The notes: generated by a model not told the origin, from the sequence alone. Numbered from the stretch's first letter, positions 13,147 through 25,079 are shown. The stretch: DNA of 64,000 nucleotides from Endocalyx cinctus (GCA_001600455.1 BCKC01000004.1:2294001-2358000), one strand, 5' to 3'. Translations and numbers: made by a program.

Positions 13147-14294
13147 CTTCTTAGATGACCAAGGTGAATATAAGGATGAGAATGAGAAAGGTGTAAAGAT
13201 GGTCTACGGGAAGAAGGGAAGAAATAATATGCGTCAAATTCTTGTAAAACTAAGGTAAAAAGAGAGAGGCCAGCTCCAGAACCAAAGACTCCACTTTAAA
13301 AAATCACGTGGTCTTTTAGTCTATTAGTGGATTAGCCTTTAAATTCTGTAGAGTCCATAGGTACTTAAGTACACAGTATTATTCAGGAAACGGGAAAAGA
13401 GGGTTGAATGAAGGGAAAACTCGGAGTAATCAGTGCTTGTTATTCTCATTAAACTCCCGATCAAGCTCGACAAAACTAACTTATTTTAGGAATAGCTTAA
13501 CTGAGAGAGAGAAAAAAAAATTCAATCCTTAACAAAACTTACAGTGAATAATAACGCATAATAACAATAAATATACGTTATATACATATCTTCTTACGCA
13601 TATTTCAATATCTACGCTACTAGACTGCTACTGTATACTAGGTACCTGGACTACAGTACATATAGGCAGATAGGTACTTAGGTAGCTGCTAGGAGCCTAC
13701 CTGGTAATACACAGTATACACACTTACCACAGTACATACATATAGTGTATACTACTACCTAGGCAGCTAGGTAGAGATACGGAGTATTTCAAAAGTTACA
13801 CTGTCCGGCTGTACTTGTAATTAGACTGTACCGACAGAATTGAGTGTCTGCATCCAATACCTACCTGCCTGCCAGCGCCTGCCAGCCTGCCTACTTACGT
13901 ATATCCGTATAAACCATCATCTATCTTCTCAGCCAATAGCCAGGTAATATAAAGAATAATAATGATGATAAAACCTATAACTGCCTACAGATGTAAGTAT
14001 ATAATACATGAAAATAGATAAATGAAAAGATGTTATCCCCAGACGCCAAACAATTGTATGGGGTAAAATGTTACCCTTTGCACACTTCTAGCCCAGAGTT
14101 GCCTTCTATCTATTTACAAATTACCCAGTGTACTCAGACAAACCAGTAAAGCAGTTACATATCCATATCCATGGATGGATCCCCGCCTCTACTTATGTTG
14201 TCACATGATCTCGTCTATAAAATAAAATCGTCCGTCATATACCTATCCCCTCTTGTCTCACCTTGCGAAAGGTATTCTCGAACATCGTGAGAGA
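13147..14294. other. Spacer between atp2 and the TPT transporter, with palindrome cluster
   Basis: Promoter side of atp2 and 3' side of the TPT-family gene. A palindrome cluster (GGTACCTGG, AGGTAGCTGC, CTACCTAGG words) lies at about 13635-13775 and a TACGGAGTA word at 13778-13786. CCTGCCTGCCAGCGCCTGCC repeats are at about 13864-13892. No gene is seen. Confidence 0.65.
13635..13786. repeat. TACCTAGG-type palindrome cluster plus TACGGAGTA
   Basis: Alternating GGTACCT, AGGTAGCT, GCCTACCTGG and CTACCTAGGCAGCTAGGTAG words, ending with TACGGAGTA at 13778-13786. It has the same vocabulary as the cluster near 3850. Confidence 0.7.
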
Positions 14295-16128
14295 TCATGA
14301 GGCAGGTTTAACTTTATCTTCAAATCGCCAAGTCTCTTCTTGCTTGGTACCCCTTGGCAGCCAACCGGCTGTACTACCCCCTCGTTGCCTTCCCTTTCCG
14401 GTATCATCACTCTTCTTAGAGTCATCAGCCGTCGAAGGCCCGTTTTGTGAGTAGCCATTGGTATATGGGTGTGGTGTAGATCCGTTTGATGCGCTCAATG
14501 GGCTCTCGAAGATGATAGATGGAGGTCCGGTGCTCGTCAATTGAGTAGTATTCAATGGAAGCAGCGGCCTATCCGCCGTGCCGCTCTGGCTAAGGAGCCG
14601 TGCTCGTCGGTCTGCTTTGTTCGTCTCGTTCGATCGATCGTACAGGTAAAGGCCGAGGAAGGTCAGCCCGATACCTACGGCTTGTATCGGAGTCGTCGGG
14701 TTACGGAACCACAAGATAGCCACGATGATAACCCATACGCGCTTAATCAAAGAAGCCACCGAATAGGTTACGGGAGAAACAAGAGATAAAAGTACAAAAG
14801 CCAGGATGTTTTGCCCAAAGTGGAATGTACCGTTAAATAGAAATTCGATAGTCAGGCGGCCATGATCGAACGTGTCAGGTTTCGTGGATAGATTAACAGA
14901 GCCATCACTCAAGAAGTCACCAAGAAGACCAACCCCTTCACTCCAGAACCATATGGGAGACGTTAGGACAAATGCGAGACCTGATGAGTAGCACAGCAGG
15001 TTCAACTTGTCCAGCTTGCGAGACTTGGCCGCTTGTCCTTCCGACTCAGCCTTCGCTGCCTCGTTAAACAGTCTCTTGGAAAAAATATTCTGAGTGACGA
15101 AGATCAGCGTGGCCAGAAGAGCATAAATTATGCCCACAATTTCACCCTTGAAAGTGTGATTACTCGAGCATGCCAGCATGACTCCAAGCGTTAAGGGCAC
15201 TAGAGAATAATACGTCGTTCTCGGGTATTTGATATCAAACAAGAACCGGTATGCGAAGACCGTAAAAAGAGGAGAAAGCCCCTTGACCGTGTGCACCATG
15301 GATACCGGGATCTTCGAGGTAGCGGTAGAACTTAACAAGTGACCGCCAATCTGGAAAGCGGCAAGCGGCAGGGTAGTCATGATAACATCTCGCGAAGGTG
15401 GCCGTATAGGGTTCTTGAGAGCCGGTATCGCATTTCGGACGCTGGGAAGCACGCTTGCTAACCAGGAGGACAATATACAGTAGAAAGCGACCAAGAAAAA
15501 CTGAATCATGGTCAAGGTGGCGGGCTTATCGAAGGCGTTCAGGATGGATTTGGATGAAGTATTGGTCAAGGCAGAAGACATGTACCACATAACGCAGAGG
15601 GCCTGCATCGTTAGGTCAGTATATAAAAATCGCAGGTTCTTGGCAGGTCATGAACATGCTGTTATTGAATTGACCTACGATAAGCTTGGGAGATACAGGT
15701 GCTCGCAGAGCACCTGCTATCTCATGGGCGTTTTGGCTAACGCTCCCATTCCGTCCTCTTATAGTCCGAAAAGCTTCGGTTAAACTTTTTTGGCGACCAT
15801 GACCTCGCGGAAAGCCTGTGGATGAGTTCATCGGAGAGTTCCATTTTACACTGCTTCTGGGTACGGAGTGATCCCTTCGCGGAATCCAACGATCGCCATT
15901 CAAATGTGTTCCAACTCCATTTAAACCCAAACCAACGCCATATCCGCTAGGTCGCAGAGGGCTAACCGATCTCGCGCCAATTGCGCGCATAGAAGGAGAA
16001 TCGACATGGTCGGGAAATTTCTCAAGCCCCGTATCGGGATTGACATCGGGATCTCCCAATTGTTTGGTACTGGATCGTGGAACGGACGATTCCCTCGCGT
16101 GGGAGCTGGATGATGTAGAATGAGGCAT
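14295..16128 (-). CDS. TPT/nucleotide-sugar-type transporter (Sly41 family), 585 aa
   Basis: Two exons on the minus strand, 15679-16128 and 14295-15602, phase 0 (GTAGGT donor, ATGCAG acceptor). The first ~150 residues are Ser/Pro/Arg-rich and probably cytosolic and disordered. The membrane part starts ALCVMWYMSSALTNTSSK and has about ten hydrophobic segments with the triose-phosphate-translocator hallmarks: TLTMIQFF, the loop STSKIPVSMVHTVKGLSPLFT (here SSTATSKIPVSMVHTVKG), TYYSLVPLTLGVMLA, and SPVTYSVASLIKRVWVIIV near the end. The C-terminal ~95 residues are hydrophilic and Ser/Thr-rich. The architecture resembles yeast Sly41, an ER/Golgi TPT-family protein found as a suppressor of Ypt1 loss; the substrate is not known to me. 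A non-ATG in-frame extension upstream was ignored; the start is the first ATG (MPHSTSSSSH). Divergent from SF3B2. Confidence 0.9.
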
Positions 16129-17236
16129 GACGAAAAACGACGGTATGATATGAGTATATGAATGGGTAACGAGTGACAAAGAAGCAACGAACGCGCAAGA
16201 CTCGGCTAAGGTGGTAAATTTACGAGATCATATCGTATAGAAGTGGAATAGTCGCTCAACTCTGTTCCGGGGAGTAGTGGTGAGTTGACGGTTTCAAAAA
16301 GTCCAGGAGGAAAAAAAGCAAGGAGAGAGAAGGGAATAAAAAGAGAAAGCTTGTCAACCTGGATGTCAGGCTTAACCTTATTAACTTCGGACTTTATAAT
16401 ACTATATTTTAAGGTCAATCTAATATAAGAACTTATAAGTATTTCAAGTCGCAAGGTTAGGACAGTTTGTGATGGTGTTTGAAGTAACTACATAAGTAGA
16501 AATCGAGTGGTTTTATTCATTTCCCACTATTTAAGCTAAGTGGCTATAATTTATGGATAAAGATCTTCTTATATGGTATCACCGAATCATGATACGTAAC
16601 GCACTATATACAATACTTCTGTATGTACTTGTATGAACAATAACATCTTACCATTGCGCATCAGCTTAAAAAAGAAAAGAAAAAAGAAAAGAGAAACGTA
16701 TTGATTGCATCGGCATAAATATGTACCTATACAAATAGATTCTTATGATAACATATATATAATGCATTATAATTAAGTAAATTAAAGTATCCAATACCTA
16801 CACGTGTAATTACGCGACAACCGTTGGTTCATCAAGATTATACTAGGTACCTACCAGCCTACCTAGCAGCTACCTAGGTAGCTGCCCAGGTAGGTACCTA
16901 CTTAGCAACATTACCCACCTAGTACCTATAGTATAGGTATGATTACTTAATCACATAATATAGTGGACTTCTCTTCGCGACTTATTAACTTTTCAAGCTC
17001 ATACATATCATATCAGCCTTGTGTGGCGGATATTCTTCATTTCATTGCTGAATTTTCTAGTCAGTGTCCGAGAAGACGCTTGGTAGATACGATCTATTCA
17101 TATCTTTTAATTCCTTCATCCTTTCCTAATATTTTACATCCCACTAGGATATATTTCCATTCGCGTAACGTAACTTTCCTTCAACATAAATTCCTTTTCC
17201 CATCGATAGAGCGAACCTGCTCCAACAACCAACAAT
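16129..17236. other. Divergent spacer TPT transporter / SF3B2
   Basis: Shared upstream region. It contains a palindrome cluster at about 16843-16932, A/G-rich tracts at 16672-16695, and T/C-rich leader sequence before the SF3B2 ATG. No gene is supported; the 155-codon frame beginning near 16963 runs through the SF3B2 start and first intron in the wrong frame. Confidence 0.65.
16843..16932. repeat. TACCTAGG-type palindrome cluster
   Basis: The words GGTACCTACC, GCTACCTAGGTAGCTG and CCAGGTAGGTACCTAC overlap here. The centre GCAGCTACCTAGGTAGCTGC (16867-16886) is a perfect 20-base palindrome. Confidence 0.8.
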
Positions 17237-19105
17237 ATGGCCGCCCCAAAGATGACCAAAAACCAAAAGCGCCGCGCGAAAAAGAAGGCAGACAAGCAGG
17301 CAAAACCGGAAGTGAGTATATATTACGCGATTATCTTACCTATATACTTAAAACAAAATATGCTAACCAATATAACTTAGGAAGCTTCCAAGGTCGAAAA
17401 CACCACCGAAGTCGAACCAAACGAAACTGAACACCAACCGGTCCAAGACAAACCAGAAACGAATGGCACAACAAACCTGGAAGTTAAAAAAGACACAATC
17501 TCTTCAGATCAAATAACTCCCGACGGCCCTGAGGAGTTCGACTACGATCATGACGACCCGACATATTCTATGTACAGAGAAATTTTCACAAAATTCGGCG
17601 TGTCGAGAGAGGAAGACGATATTGCCAAGGAAGCAAATGCTGGAAATCAGGGAGAGCTATACTACAATGACGATGACGAGATACCCGATGAGGAAGATGA
17701 GGCAGGTGGCCCGACAAAATTATCCAAGAAGAAGCGAAAGCTGTTAAACAAGCTTTCCATTGCCGAATTGAAAGCATTAGTAAGGAAACCCGAGGTTGTG
17801 GAATGGCACGATACTTCATCTTCCGATCCTCGGTTATTGGTCCAGATTAAAGCTCAGCGGAATGTGGTCCCGGTCCCTTCTCACTGGTCCCTCAAGCGGG
17901 AGTACCTATCATCCAAGAGAGGTATTGAAAAGGCTGCCTTCAAGTTACCGAAATTTATTGCCGACACCGGCATCACTGAGATGCGAGATGCCGTTCTCGA
18001 AAAGCAGGCGGAACAATCGCTGAAACAGAAGCAAAGGGAAAGGGTTCAGCCAAAGATGGGTAAGCTGGACATAGATTACCAGAAGCTTTACGATGCCTTC
18101 TTCCGCTTTCAGGAGAAGCCCACCCTTACTCGCTTTGGCGAGGTTTACTACGAAGGCAAAGAGTATGAGACCGACCTACGACACCTTCGACCGGGCGAGC
18201 TGAGCGACGGGTTGAAGGAGGCTCTTAGCATACCTCCTGGTGCTCCTCCGCCTTGGCTAATCCACCAGCAACGTTTCGGCCCGCCTCCGTCATATCCCTC
18301 TCTTCGCATTCCTGGATTAAACGCCCCCATCCCACCAGGTGCGCAATGGGGTTTCAACCCAGGCTGTTACGGGAAACCGCCCGTAGACGAATATAACCGT
18401 CCTCTTTTCGGCGGTGACATCTTCGGCATCATGCAGCCGAATCAGACAGCCCCTTCAGGTGAGCCAATCGAGCGCAGCCTTTGGGGTGAGCTTCAAGAAC
18501 AAGAAGAAGAGTCTGAAGAAGAGGAGGATGAAGAAGAAGAAGAATCGGACGAAGATGAGGAAGATGTCGGAGCCGGGCTCCAGACTCCGTCGGGAATGGA
18601 AACACCCGGTGGCATGGCTAGCAGCGTCCCCACAGAATACGGTACGCATACGGAATCCGTGGCGGGTGAGATGGATCTCCGCAAGACGCGCCGTGGATAC
18701 GAGACAGAAGACAGTGCACATCCCCGCTCGGCCTACACGATCGTACAGGAGAAACAGACTAGAGCGGAAGGCTTTTTCGGCAGCGACCGCGTGTACGATC
18801 TCAAGGCTGCGCAACAAAACGAAAACATGCGCGTGCTCGGACAAGACGACGATGGCAGCCGCAAGAGGAAGAAGCCCGGAGATGTGGATGTAGCCCTCGA
18901 CCCGGATGCCCTCGTCGATGGTATCAGCAAGGAGGAGATGCAGAGGAGGTTTGAAGAGGGTCGGCGCGAAGAAGGTGTGGGCGCCAACTGGCGCAGGGAA
19001 GAAAGCTTAGATGAGATGATCGCAACGGAAAACCGGAAGCGTCTGAAACGAGATGAGGAGAAGAGAGACGATAGAAAGAAGAGTAGTGGCAAGTACCGAT
19101 TTTAG
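17237..19105 (+). CDS. Spliceosomal U2 snRNP protein SF3B2 (SF3b145/Cus1), 599 aa
   Basis: Two exons, 17237-17311 and 17381-19105, phase 0 (GTGAGT donor, CTAAC branch-like site, ACTTAG acceptor). The N-terminus is very basic (MTKNQKRRAKKKADKQAK). The DUF382 region spans about residues 149-290 and includes ALVRKPEVVEWHDTSSSDP and VPVPSHWSLKREYLSSKRG. It is followed by the PSP proline-rich domain (about 293-350: LRPGELSDGLKEAL, PPGAPPPWLIHQQRFGPPP, IPPGAQWGFNPGCYGKPP). An acidic run of Glu/Asp/Ser occupies about 395-425, and a charged C-terminal tail ends GKYRF. The family protein is the SF3b subunit that contacts the branch-site region and SF3B4 in the 17S U2 snRNP. It is convergent with the downstream MFS permease, 567 bases apart. 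No truncation is seen. Confidence 0.95.
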
Positions 19106-19672
19106 AAAGTTAAGTTGTAATATCAGTATGGTCGTTTAATATTTTTATAGAAGGCACACAAAATGTATATCAGATCATCGGCGCATGAATTTTAACTAGG
19201 TTTTCCGTCATTATGTACATACTCAATATGTGCCTCAAATATCTATTTATGTATAAAGTGCAGATGTGACTTCGATATATCCAATAAATTTCGTCTTATA
19301 ATTTTAATGACTCGTCGCCTTTCATACCATAGTAGATCGCTAACATAATTCGCTAGGCAGAGTTACAAACTTGGGATGACCGAGTAATACGAAGATCAGA
19401 TATTCATTGCCAACCACATTTTCTATTTTATAACGGATGCTGGCAACATCACGGTGAATAGTTACATTTATCCATCTATCTGTCTCGTATCATCAAGGTG
19501 GAGGAGACCAAACGGGGTCCCTCTTATACATAAGAGAAGCATGTGGAGGGGAGAAACAGCTCACTAAAGCGAAGTGCATGTGAGCAAGAGAATGAAATGC
19601 AGCCGTTTCCCATTTTCCAATCCACTATCTCGGTGGGTTGGAAATAGAAAACGATGATAACCTCAAATCTCC
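19106..19672. other. Convergent 3' spacer SF3B2 / MFS permease
   Basis: A/T-rich untranslated flanks of two convergent genes. No gene, repeat or RNA structure was recognised. Confidence 0.6.
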
Positions 19673-22133
19673 TTAGCGGCAGACAAGGTCTTGCTTCTCG
19701 CCGTCCCGTTCTGCGATGATATGCCCGGCTTGACTCTTCCTTGCGGCCTCTGTGCCCTCGACCAAGGTTGTAATCTCGGTGGACGCGAACTTGCGAGCGG
19801 GAACCTTGTTCTCGAACAGGATATCCAACTCGGCGTAGGTCCTACCTTTGGTTTCGGGCAGGCGAAAAAACACCCAAGCGCTAAACAAGAAGTTGATGCC
19901 AGCCCAGAAGAAGCCCGACTTGGCGCCCCAGTTCCACTCTCCGGACGAGATTTGCCGGTAAGCTACCACGTTCACGAAGGCGATGTTGATCGCGTTGTAC
20001 GCATTCCGCGCAAGGATGATGGACTTCGCGCGCAGACGGGAAGATGGGACCTCGGACACGATAGTATATACCACCGGCCCGATGCTGAAGTTCGCTGTTG
20101 CGCTCAGTAGCACGACAAACGTGCCTGCAGCCCAAGACTGCGCTTCCGTGGGAGGTTGGTGGATTCCCATGAAGCCGATAATACTATATTTATTAAAAGA
20201 AGAAAGAAAGGGAGATAAGTCAGCCAGCTAGATATCTAGAGTCTCTAGTACGAATGCAAGTAGAAAAGCAGGCGAGGACAGTTTTCAAGTAATAAATTCT
20301 TGATCGTCCTTTACTGTTATATTTCTTGAGCCTGCACTCGGTCCGGAGGGAATGAAAAGGGGGGGGGTAAGGCAGTGACCTTACATGAGGAAGACAAAGA
20401 TAGCGCACATGCCGCTGAACATGAGCGTCTTGCGACCAATTTTCTCTAGGATAAACCAACTGGCGATGGTGCCGACGGCACTGATGGCATCCTTGCCCCA
20501 GTTGAGTTTGAACGCGTCGACGTCCGAGATCCCAGCCTGCTCGTAGAAAAGGGTCCCTAGACTGCCGAGCGCCGTGCCGGACATGGTCTGCGCGAGCCAG
20601 GTCATACAGACGATTTCCGTCCGGCGCAGATCGATCCCTCTGAAACAGTCCAAGTACGAGGTGCCGCTGGCTACCTCCTTTTCCATCTGGTCCGTGTAGA
20701 ACATCACTTAAAGGGAGGAGAATTAGCAAATAAAACTGCGCTTCTCGATCTATCTGGAAATTAAATTAGACATACAAGCCATAGCTCGATCAGCATCACG
20801 CTGATTGAAACCAGAGCTGCGAGCCAATCTCTTGAGAGACTGTTCAGCTTGGATCTTGCGACCCTTTCGGATACACCACCAAGGTGATTCCGGCGCGAGG
20901 AAGGTACCGACGGCGATTGGGATAGGCCATATCCATTGAAGCGAGAAAGGAATCTTGTATCTGTCAAGTCGAGGTCAGTAATGTGCAGATGAAGATACAC
21001 CCATGTCGTAAAACGAAAGAGAAAGTGGGCCGACAGTAATAATGATGATGCGGCGTATAAGGTTTATATGAAAACTCACCCCCACACGTCATGCCTGTCT
21101 ACGAGGCCTAGAAGGACTCCGGAGGCGATGAACTGTCCGATTAACCAACACAGATTGACGTAGGCAGTGAGATAATGCCTTAATGGCACGGGGCAAACCT
21201 CGGCGGCGTACGCGGTCGTCATCGTCTGGAAGACTCCCCAGGCCATGCCCTGGAAGAGCTCGCCGACGAGGAAGACAGTCAGACTGTCGGCGAAGAAAGG
21301 GAAGAAAATAAAGCCAGTGACGCCGACCAGGGCCGAGATGATAGTCCATCGATAACCGTAACGCTCAGATAAGATACCAGCTGCCTAAGGGGCCAAAACA
21401 TCTCAGGTTAGCATGCTGCTACTTGGCTATGTCACGCTAGTTCATAGGCGGCGGGATAAGCAGAGTAGCTAATGAAACAGCAACGGTGAGCGTTCCATAC
21501 CTGGAGACCGATGATTTCGCCTACGTTGGTGGCTCCCGAAATACCGTTCTGCCAACTTGCGGGAATCTGGTGGTCACCTTTCGGGGTAATCGTTCCATAT
21601 CTATCCCGGAAGGCGGGGAAAGAGGTATCTATGAGGAAGTATATTAGCATTGCGATAGGTAATTGGAGGAAGAAGAGGCGGGATACTTACAGGACCCAAC
21701 GATAGCGGTACCAAAACCTTCCATGATAATACAGGACGAGATTAGAACCGACCAGCCGATGGCCTTGGGATATATCTTGAGAGCCTCTTTCAGTTTCATA
21801 CTGCGTTCCTTCTGATTTGCCTCATTGGCCTCGTCCACGAGAGTCTATAAAGTAACAGGTCAGAGCAATCACCCATCACCAGCGAGCTACACAGTTCAAA
21901 ACAAGAAAATTAATTACAAGAAAATCATCGACATTGGCGGCAATGCGCTGAGAAATCTCCTCGTCAATATGCACGGCAACTTGTCTCGCCGGTCCATTTT
22001 CGGCTTCGACGTCTGTCAGTGAGTTTATCTTCTCAAAGTCCAGACTGCTTTTTCGATCCGTGCTTGATATCTTATGAATATCTTCATGCGAATGATTGAT
22101 TGGTTCAACGCTGCCCTCATTCGACTTCGTCAT
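19673..22133 (-). CDS. MFS alpha-glucoside-type sugar permease, 606 aa
   Basis: Seven exons on the minus strand: 21918-22133, 21691-21844, 21501-21628, 21080-21384, 20776-20960, 20385-20706 and 19673-20183; 1821 bases in frame. A long hydrophilic N-terminus (about 95 residues, MTKSNEGSVEP) precedes twelve expected membrane segments. Sugar-porter landmarks: GILSERYGYRWT, a GELFQGMAWGVFQT segment, PESPWWCIRKGRK (the PESPWW form is typical of maltose/alpha-glucoside:H+ symporters), and PETKGRTYAELDILFE near the C-terminus. The likely role is uptake of maltose-like or other glucosides at the plasma membrane; the exact substrate cannot be read from sequence. No glucosidase gene or Zn2Cys6 regulator lies next to it, unlike some MAL loci. 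A (CA)16-A22 tract sits about 140 bases upstream of the ATG. Confidence 0.92.
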
Positions 22134-22266
22134 CTTGTGCTAATGACTTTTGCCTCGAGGTTATTTTATGAGAGAAACGGGATGAGGGGTTATTGGAGAT
22201 AGAAAGATGGAAGGGTTGATCCTTAACGATAATGGCAGCGTTCAAATAAACTTCTTCGTATGATAC

Positions 22267-22270
<4 letters not shown>

Positions 22271-22323
<53 letters not shown>
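22271..22323. repeat. (CA)16 microsatellite followed by poly-A
   Basis: Sixteen CA units are followed by about 22 A residues. On the permease's coding strand this reads poly-T then (GT)16, about 140 bases before the ATG, so it lies in the promoter or 5'UTR. Confidence 0.95.
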
Positions 22324-23168
22324 GGCAAGAAGAATAAGCATATGGCCCCCCTTACTGGATAGGGCGGGGGAAGCCTGGAGTAATATATATTTTATCTTGG
22401 GAGAGATATGATCAGGTATGTGATAGAAACCCGAATGTACGGTTCAACTGATGATCGCTTATTTACGGATCTAGCTTATCGGTAAGGGTGAGTACATGGC
22501 CTATGTAATACTAAATTCTCGATATATATATATATACCTAGGTATATATATCCATGGATATGTATACATATGAAAAGGGATGTATACATCTTCTGATCTT
22601 TGAGTCTGAATGCGGGGTATGATGTACTTTGCCCGTCCAGACCTGTGCTACCTGCGGTCTCTTTCCCGGCTGAGGTCTAGATGGATACAACTGGGAATTA
22701 TTATTTCATAGCGGCTGGTCATGAACAAGTCCCCTATTTCGAAGATTGTCTTTTCTGCTTACACCAAGCTTACAACTTTATCACCTAAGTAGAATTCTGA
22801 AGCACTTGTTTTTTTCTTTTCTGTAGATATCTATTACCTGAAGGGGTGTATTTTAGTATAATGATGATCAAACATAATAGATGATTATTACCGGCTGATT
22901 AAAGAATGGAAATAAACAGCAAAATGCCCATTAACAGTTTCACCCTTTAGTCTTTGTAAATATGTAGAGCTTAAGACATGATCCGCGATCAGATCAATAA
23001 CAACGCTTTCAGGCCACGTGAGAGATTACAGGCTCGAGTCTGGAAGCAGGGCACGAATGGGTAAGCAGAAGATTTCTACCGGGAAATTATTGGATGAAAT
23101 CCGGGATTATCATTGTTCAAACTCAAAGTTAGAGAAGGGGTACGAACTAGCATGCGCATAGACCTCAC

Positions 23169-23208
23169 GACAAGAAGACAAGAAGACAAGAAGACAAGAA
23201 GACAAGAA
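23169..23208. repeat. 8-bp tandem repeat, five copies
   Basis: GACAAGAA is repeated five times head-to-tail with no mismatch. It is a short minisatellite in non-coding DNA; there are no spacers, so it is not CRISPR-like. Confidence 0.95.
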
Positions 23209-23774
23209 GGATGTATAGTATGCTCGACATATTTTCCAATAATTGCTATGTTTACTTGATTTTGTACGGAAATCGGAAAATATGATATTCTGATAATTAA
23301 TTAATGCCTGGGGAAGACGGCCGTCTTCCTTTCTAAACTGTAAGGCCTCCATTCCCAACCCTGCCATTATTCAACCGTAGTGTCTACTCTGGACCACGGA
23401 GAGTACATATCACCTAGTAAAATACAATTATAAAAGAACCCGTGATATTATTGACAAGGCAATCAATCAATGCTCAAGTCACTTTGAAACTTATAACCCT
23501 CTACCTTCTGTACTTCCGCCTTAGGAGCTGGCCGGCCTTGGCCTAGAGTTATCACGACGTAAACTTTAAATCTGGTCACTCTTCGAAAGTCAGGTAAATT
23601 TTAAAAGGCCTTAGTTGTCTTTTTGTAAGCGAATATGTGATATTATAATATATACTTGAGAATACCAGAGCTGCATTAAGCGTTGAAACGTCTGACCGTC
23701 CCCCAAAGCCTAGCCCCTTATTCGACTTACCTAGTTTCCCGTGCTAGACATACTGTCCGTTCATATTACTTTGA

Positions 23775-23806
<32 letters not shown>

Positions 23807-23943
23807 AGTCACTTGACAAGATTTTGGATCTAAAAAGAAATCATACCCGTGTGTTTGCCGCTCTGAAATCAGGCGAGTGCAACAGCCGGGGTGCTAACCA
23901 AATATATCACACGTGAAAGTGATAGAGCAAGTATTTCAACTAA

Positions 23944-24201
23944 TTATTTTTGATAGTTCATACGCTTGCGGTTGAACATAAACTTGAAGATAAAAATAGC
24001 GAGGGCAAAGAATAATACTCCGAGAAGGGCAACAAAGACAATCCACACGATATTGCGAGACTTTACTCCCCTCGAGAGAAGTAAGTTCTCATCTACCTGT
24101 ATAGGAGCCGCCTGGGCATCGTGTACGAAGAGAATGACTGTTGAGAGCATGAGAATATTGAGAGATAGGCTGCTGGGAGCAGATATTTCCATATAAGACA
24201 T
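23944..24201 (-). CDS. Possible tiny secretory/single-pass membrane protein, 85 aa
   Basis: An open frame with a true ATG encodes an N-terminal hydrophobic segment (LNILMLSTVILFVHDAQA) that reads as a signal peptide, with AQA-A as a plausible cleavage site near residue 32. Then comes a short hydrophilic stretch (APIQVDENLLLSRGVKSRN), one strong membrane segment (IVWIVFVALLGVLFFALAIF) and a basic tail (KFMFNRKRMNYQK). This type-I layout is hard to obtain by chance. I recognise no family. The ATG lies eight bases from a large T/G homopolymer block that would sit in the leader, and a TATATAAA box is about 270 bases upstream. It may also be the last exon of a longer gene, but no upstream coding exon was found. 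Confidence 0.5.
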   Translation of the reverse strand: MSYMEISAPSSLSLNILMLSTVILFVHDAQAAPIQVDENLLLSRGVKSRNIVWIVFVALLGVLFFALAIFIFKFMFNRKRMNYQK

Positions 24202-24208
24202 TATTCAA

Positions 24209-24296
24209 TTTTTTTTTTTTTTTTTTGTGGGGGGGGGGGGGGGGGGGGGAAATTTTTTTTTTTTTTTTTTTTTTTTGGGGGGGGGGGGGGGGGGGG
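24209..24296. repeat. Homopolymer block T18-G21-A3-T24-G20
   Basis: Direct reading: T 24209-24226, GT, G 24229-24249, AAA 24250-24252, T 24253-24276, G 24277-24296. It is effectively two copies of a (T~20 G~20) unit. G runs of this length can form quadruplexes; run lengths in an assembly are unreliable here. Confidence 0.9.
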
Positions 24297-25079
24297 CGTA
24301 AGAATTTGTTCTTGAGTTTTATATTGGTAGTCGTGATAGATAGTGATACTGATGTCCTAAAGACGACGTTAATCTGAATAGAAGAAATACCTGTCAAAGA
24401 TGTGAGAAATAAATAAATTGATGATGTGAAAATTAACGATTTTAACTAAATCCTTGGGCTTTACCAAATTTTATATACACGAATCTTTCGCTCATATGAT
24501 TACTCGAAACTACCGGGGAGTTTGATATAATGAGAATATTATCTTTGTATCTGAACGACTTTCTCTTTGTATTTTGGTACGTATATTACCAAAACAATCA
24601 TAGCACAAAGCCGCTTTGTAGCCGCTGCTGTCCAATCATAACTGGAACGGAACACAATGATTGAAAATGCCTATTCGCGCGTAAAGAAACCTTATAGACA
24701 AGAGAAAGCTTACCGTTGAAGATTTTTCGTTTGAAATGTTTTGATCAACCCCATCGTGGTCACTAGAGGTAAGATAGTAGCGTAACCCACCTTAGGGTAT
24801 CTAAGTTAAAACATATTTAAAGCTGAGAATCACTAACGTATGATACATGATCATTTAAACTATATTAATTCTATCGAGAAGGGGGTTTGCGCGCGGAGTA
24901 GATACGACTAGACCTCCCGAGGCACTTTGTTCGTGCGTTTGAGGAATGATGCCTCTTTATTACTTATCTACACTGAGAGCACTCCCCTCCTTGCCTATGT
25001 GTGAAAAATCTCATCGTGGCGAAAAGCTTCGGTTGGGAAGTGAATGCCTTAGTCCATTATATATACATATCCAGCCGAT
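24297..25079. other. Intergenic, no gene recognised
   Basis: Upstream flank of the 85-aa frame and 3' flank of the Suz12 gene. A/T-rich, with no supported coding frame. Confidence 0.5.
24470..24477 (-). promoter_or_regulatory. TATA-like box upstream of the 85-aa gene
   Basis: TATATAAA on the minus strand, about 270 bases before the ATG of the small membrane protein. Sequence match only. Confidence 0.3.

Larger units (their letters stand above)
22134..23943. other. Intergenic with microsatellites
   Basis: Upstream of the permease. It holds a CA microsatellite (22271-22323), a TATATACCTAGGTATATA palindrome (about 22531-22549), five tandem copies of GACAAGAA (23169-23208) and a T24-A8 tract (about 23776-23808). 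No coding frame is supported. Confidence 0.6.

Noticed and set aside
18455..19092. Minus-strand open frames inside SF3B2
   Set aside because: Antisense shadows of the acidic, Glu-rich coding region (poly-Phe/Leu/Ser translations).
23169..23208. GACAAGAA repeats as a CRISPR-like array
   Set aside because: Units are contiguous with no spacers and the genome is eukaryotic.
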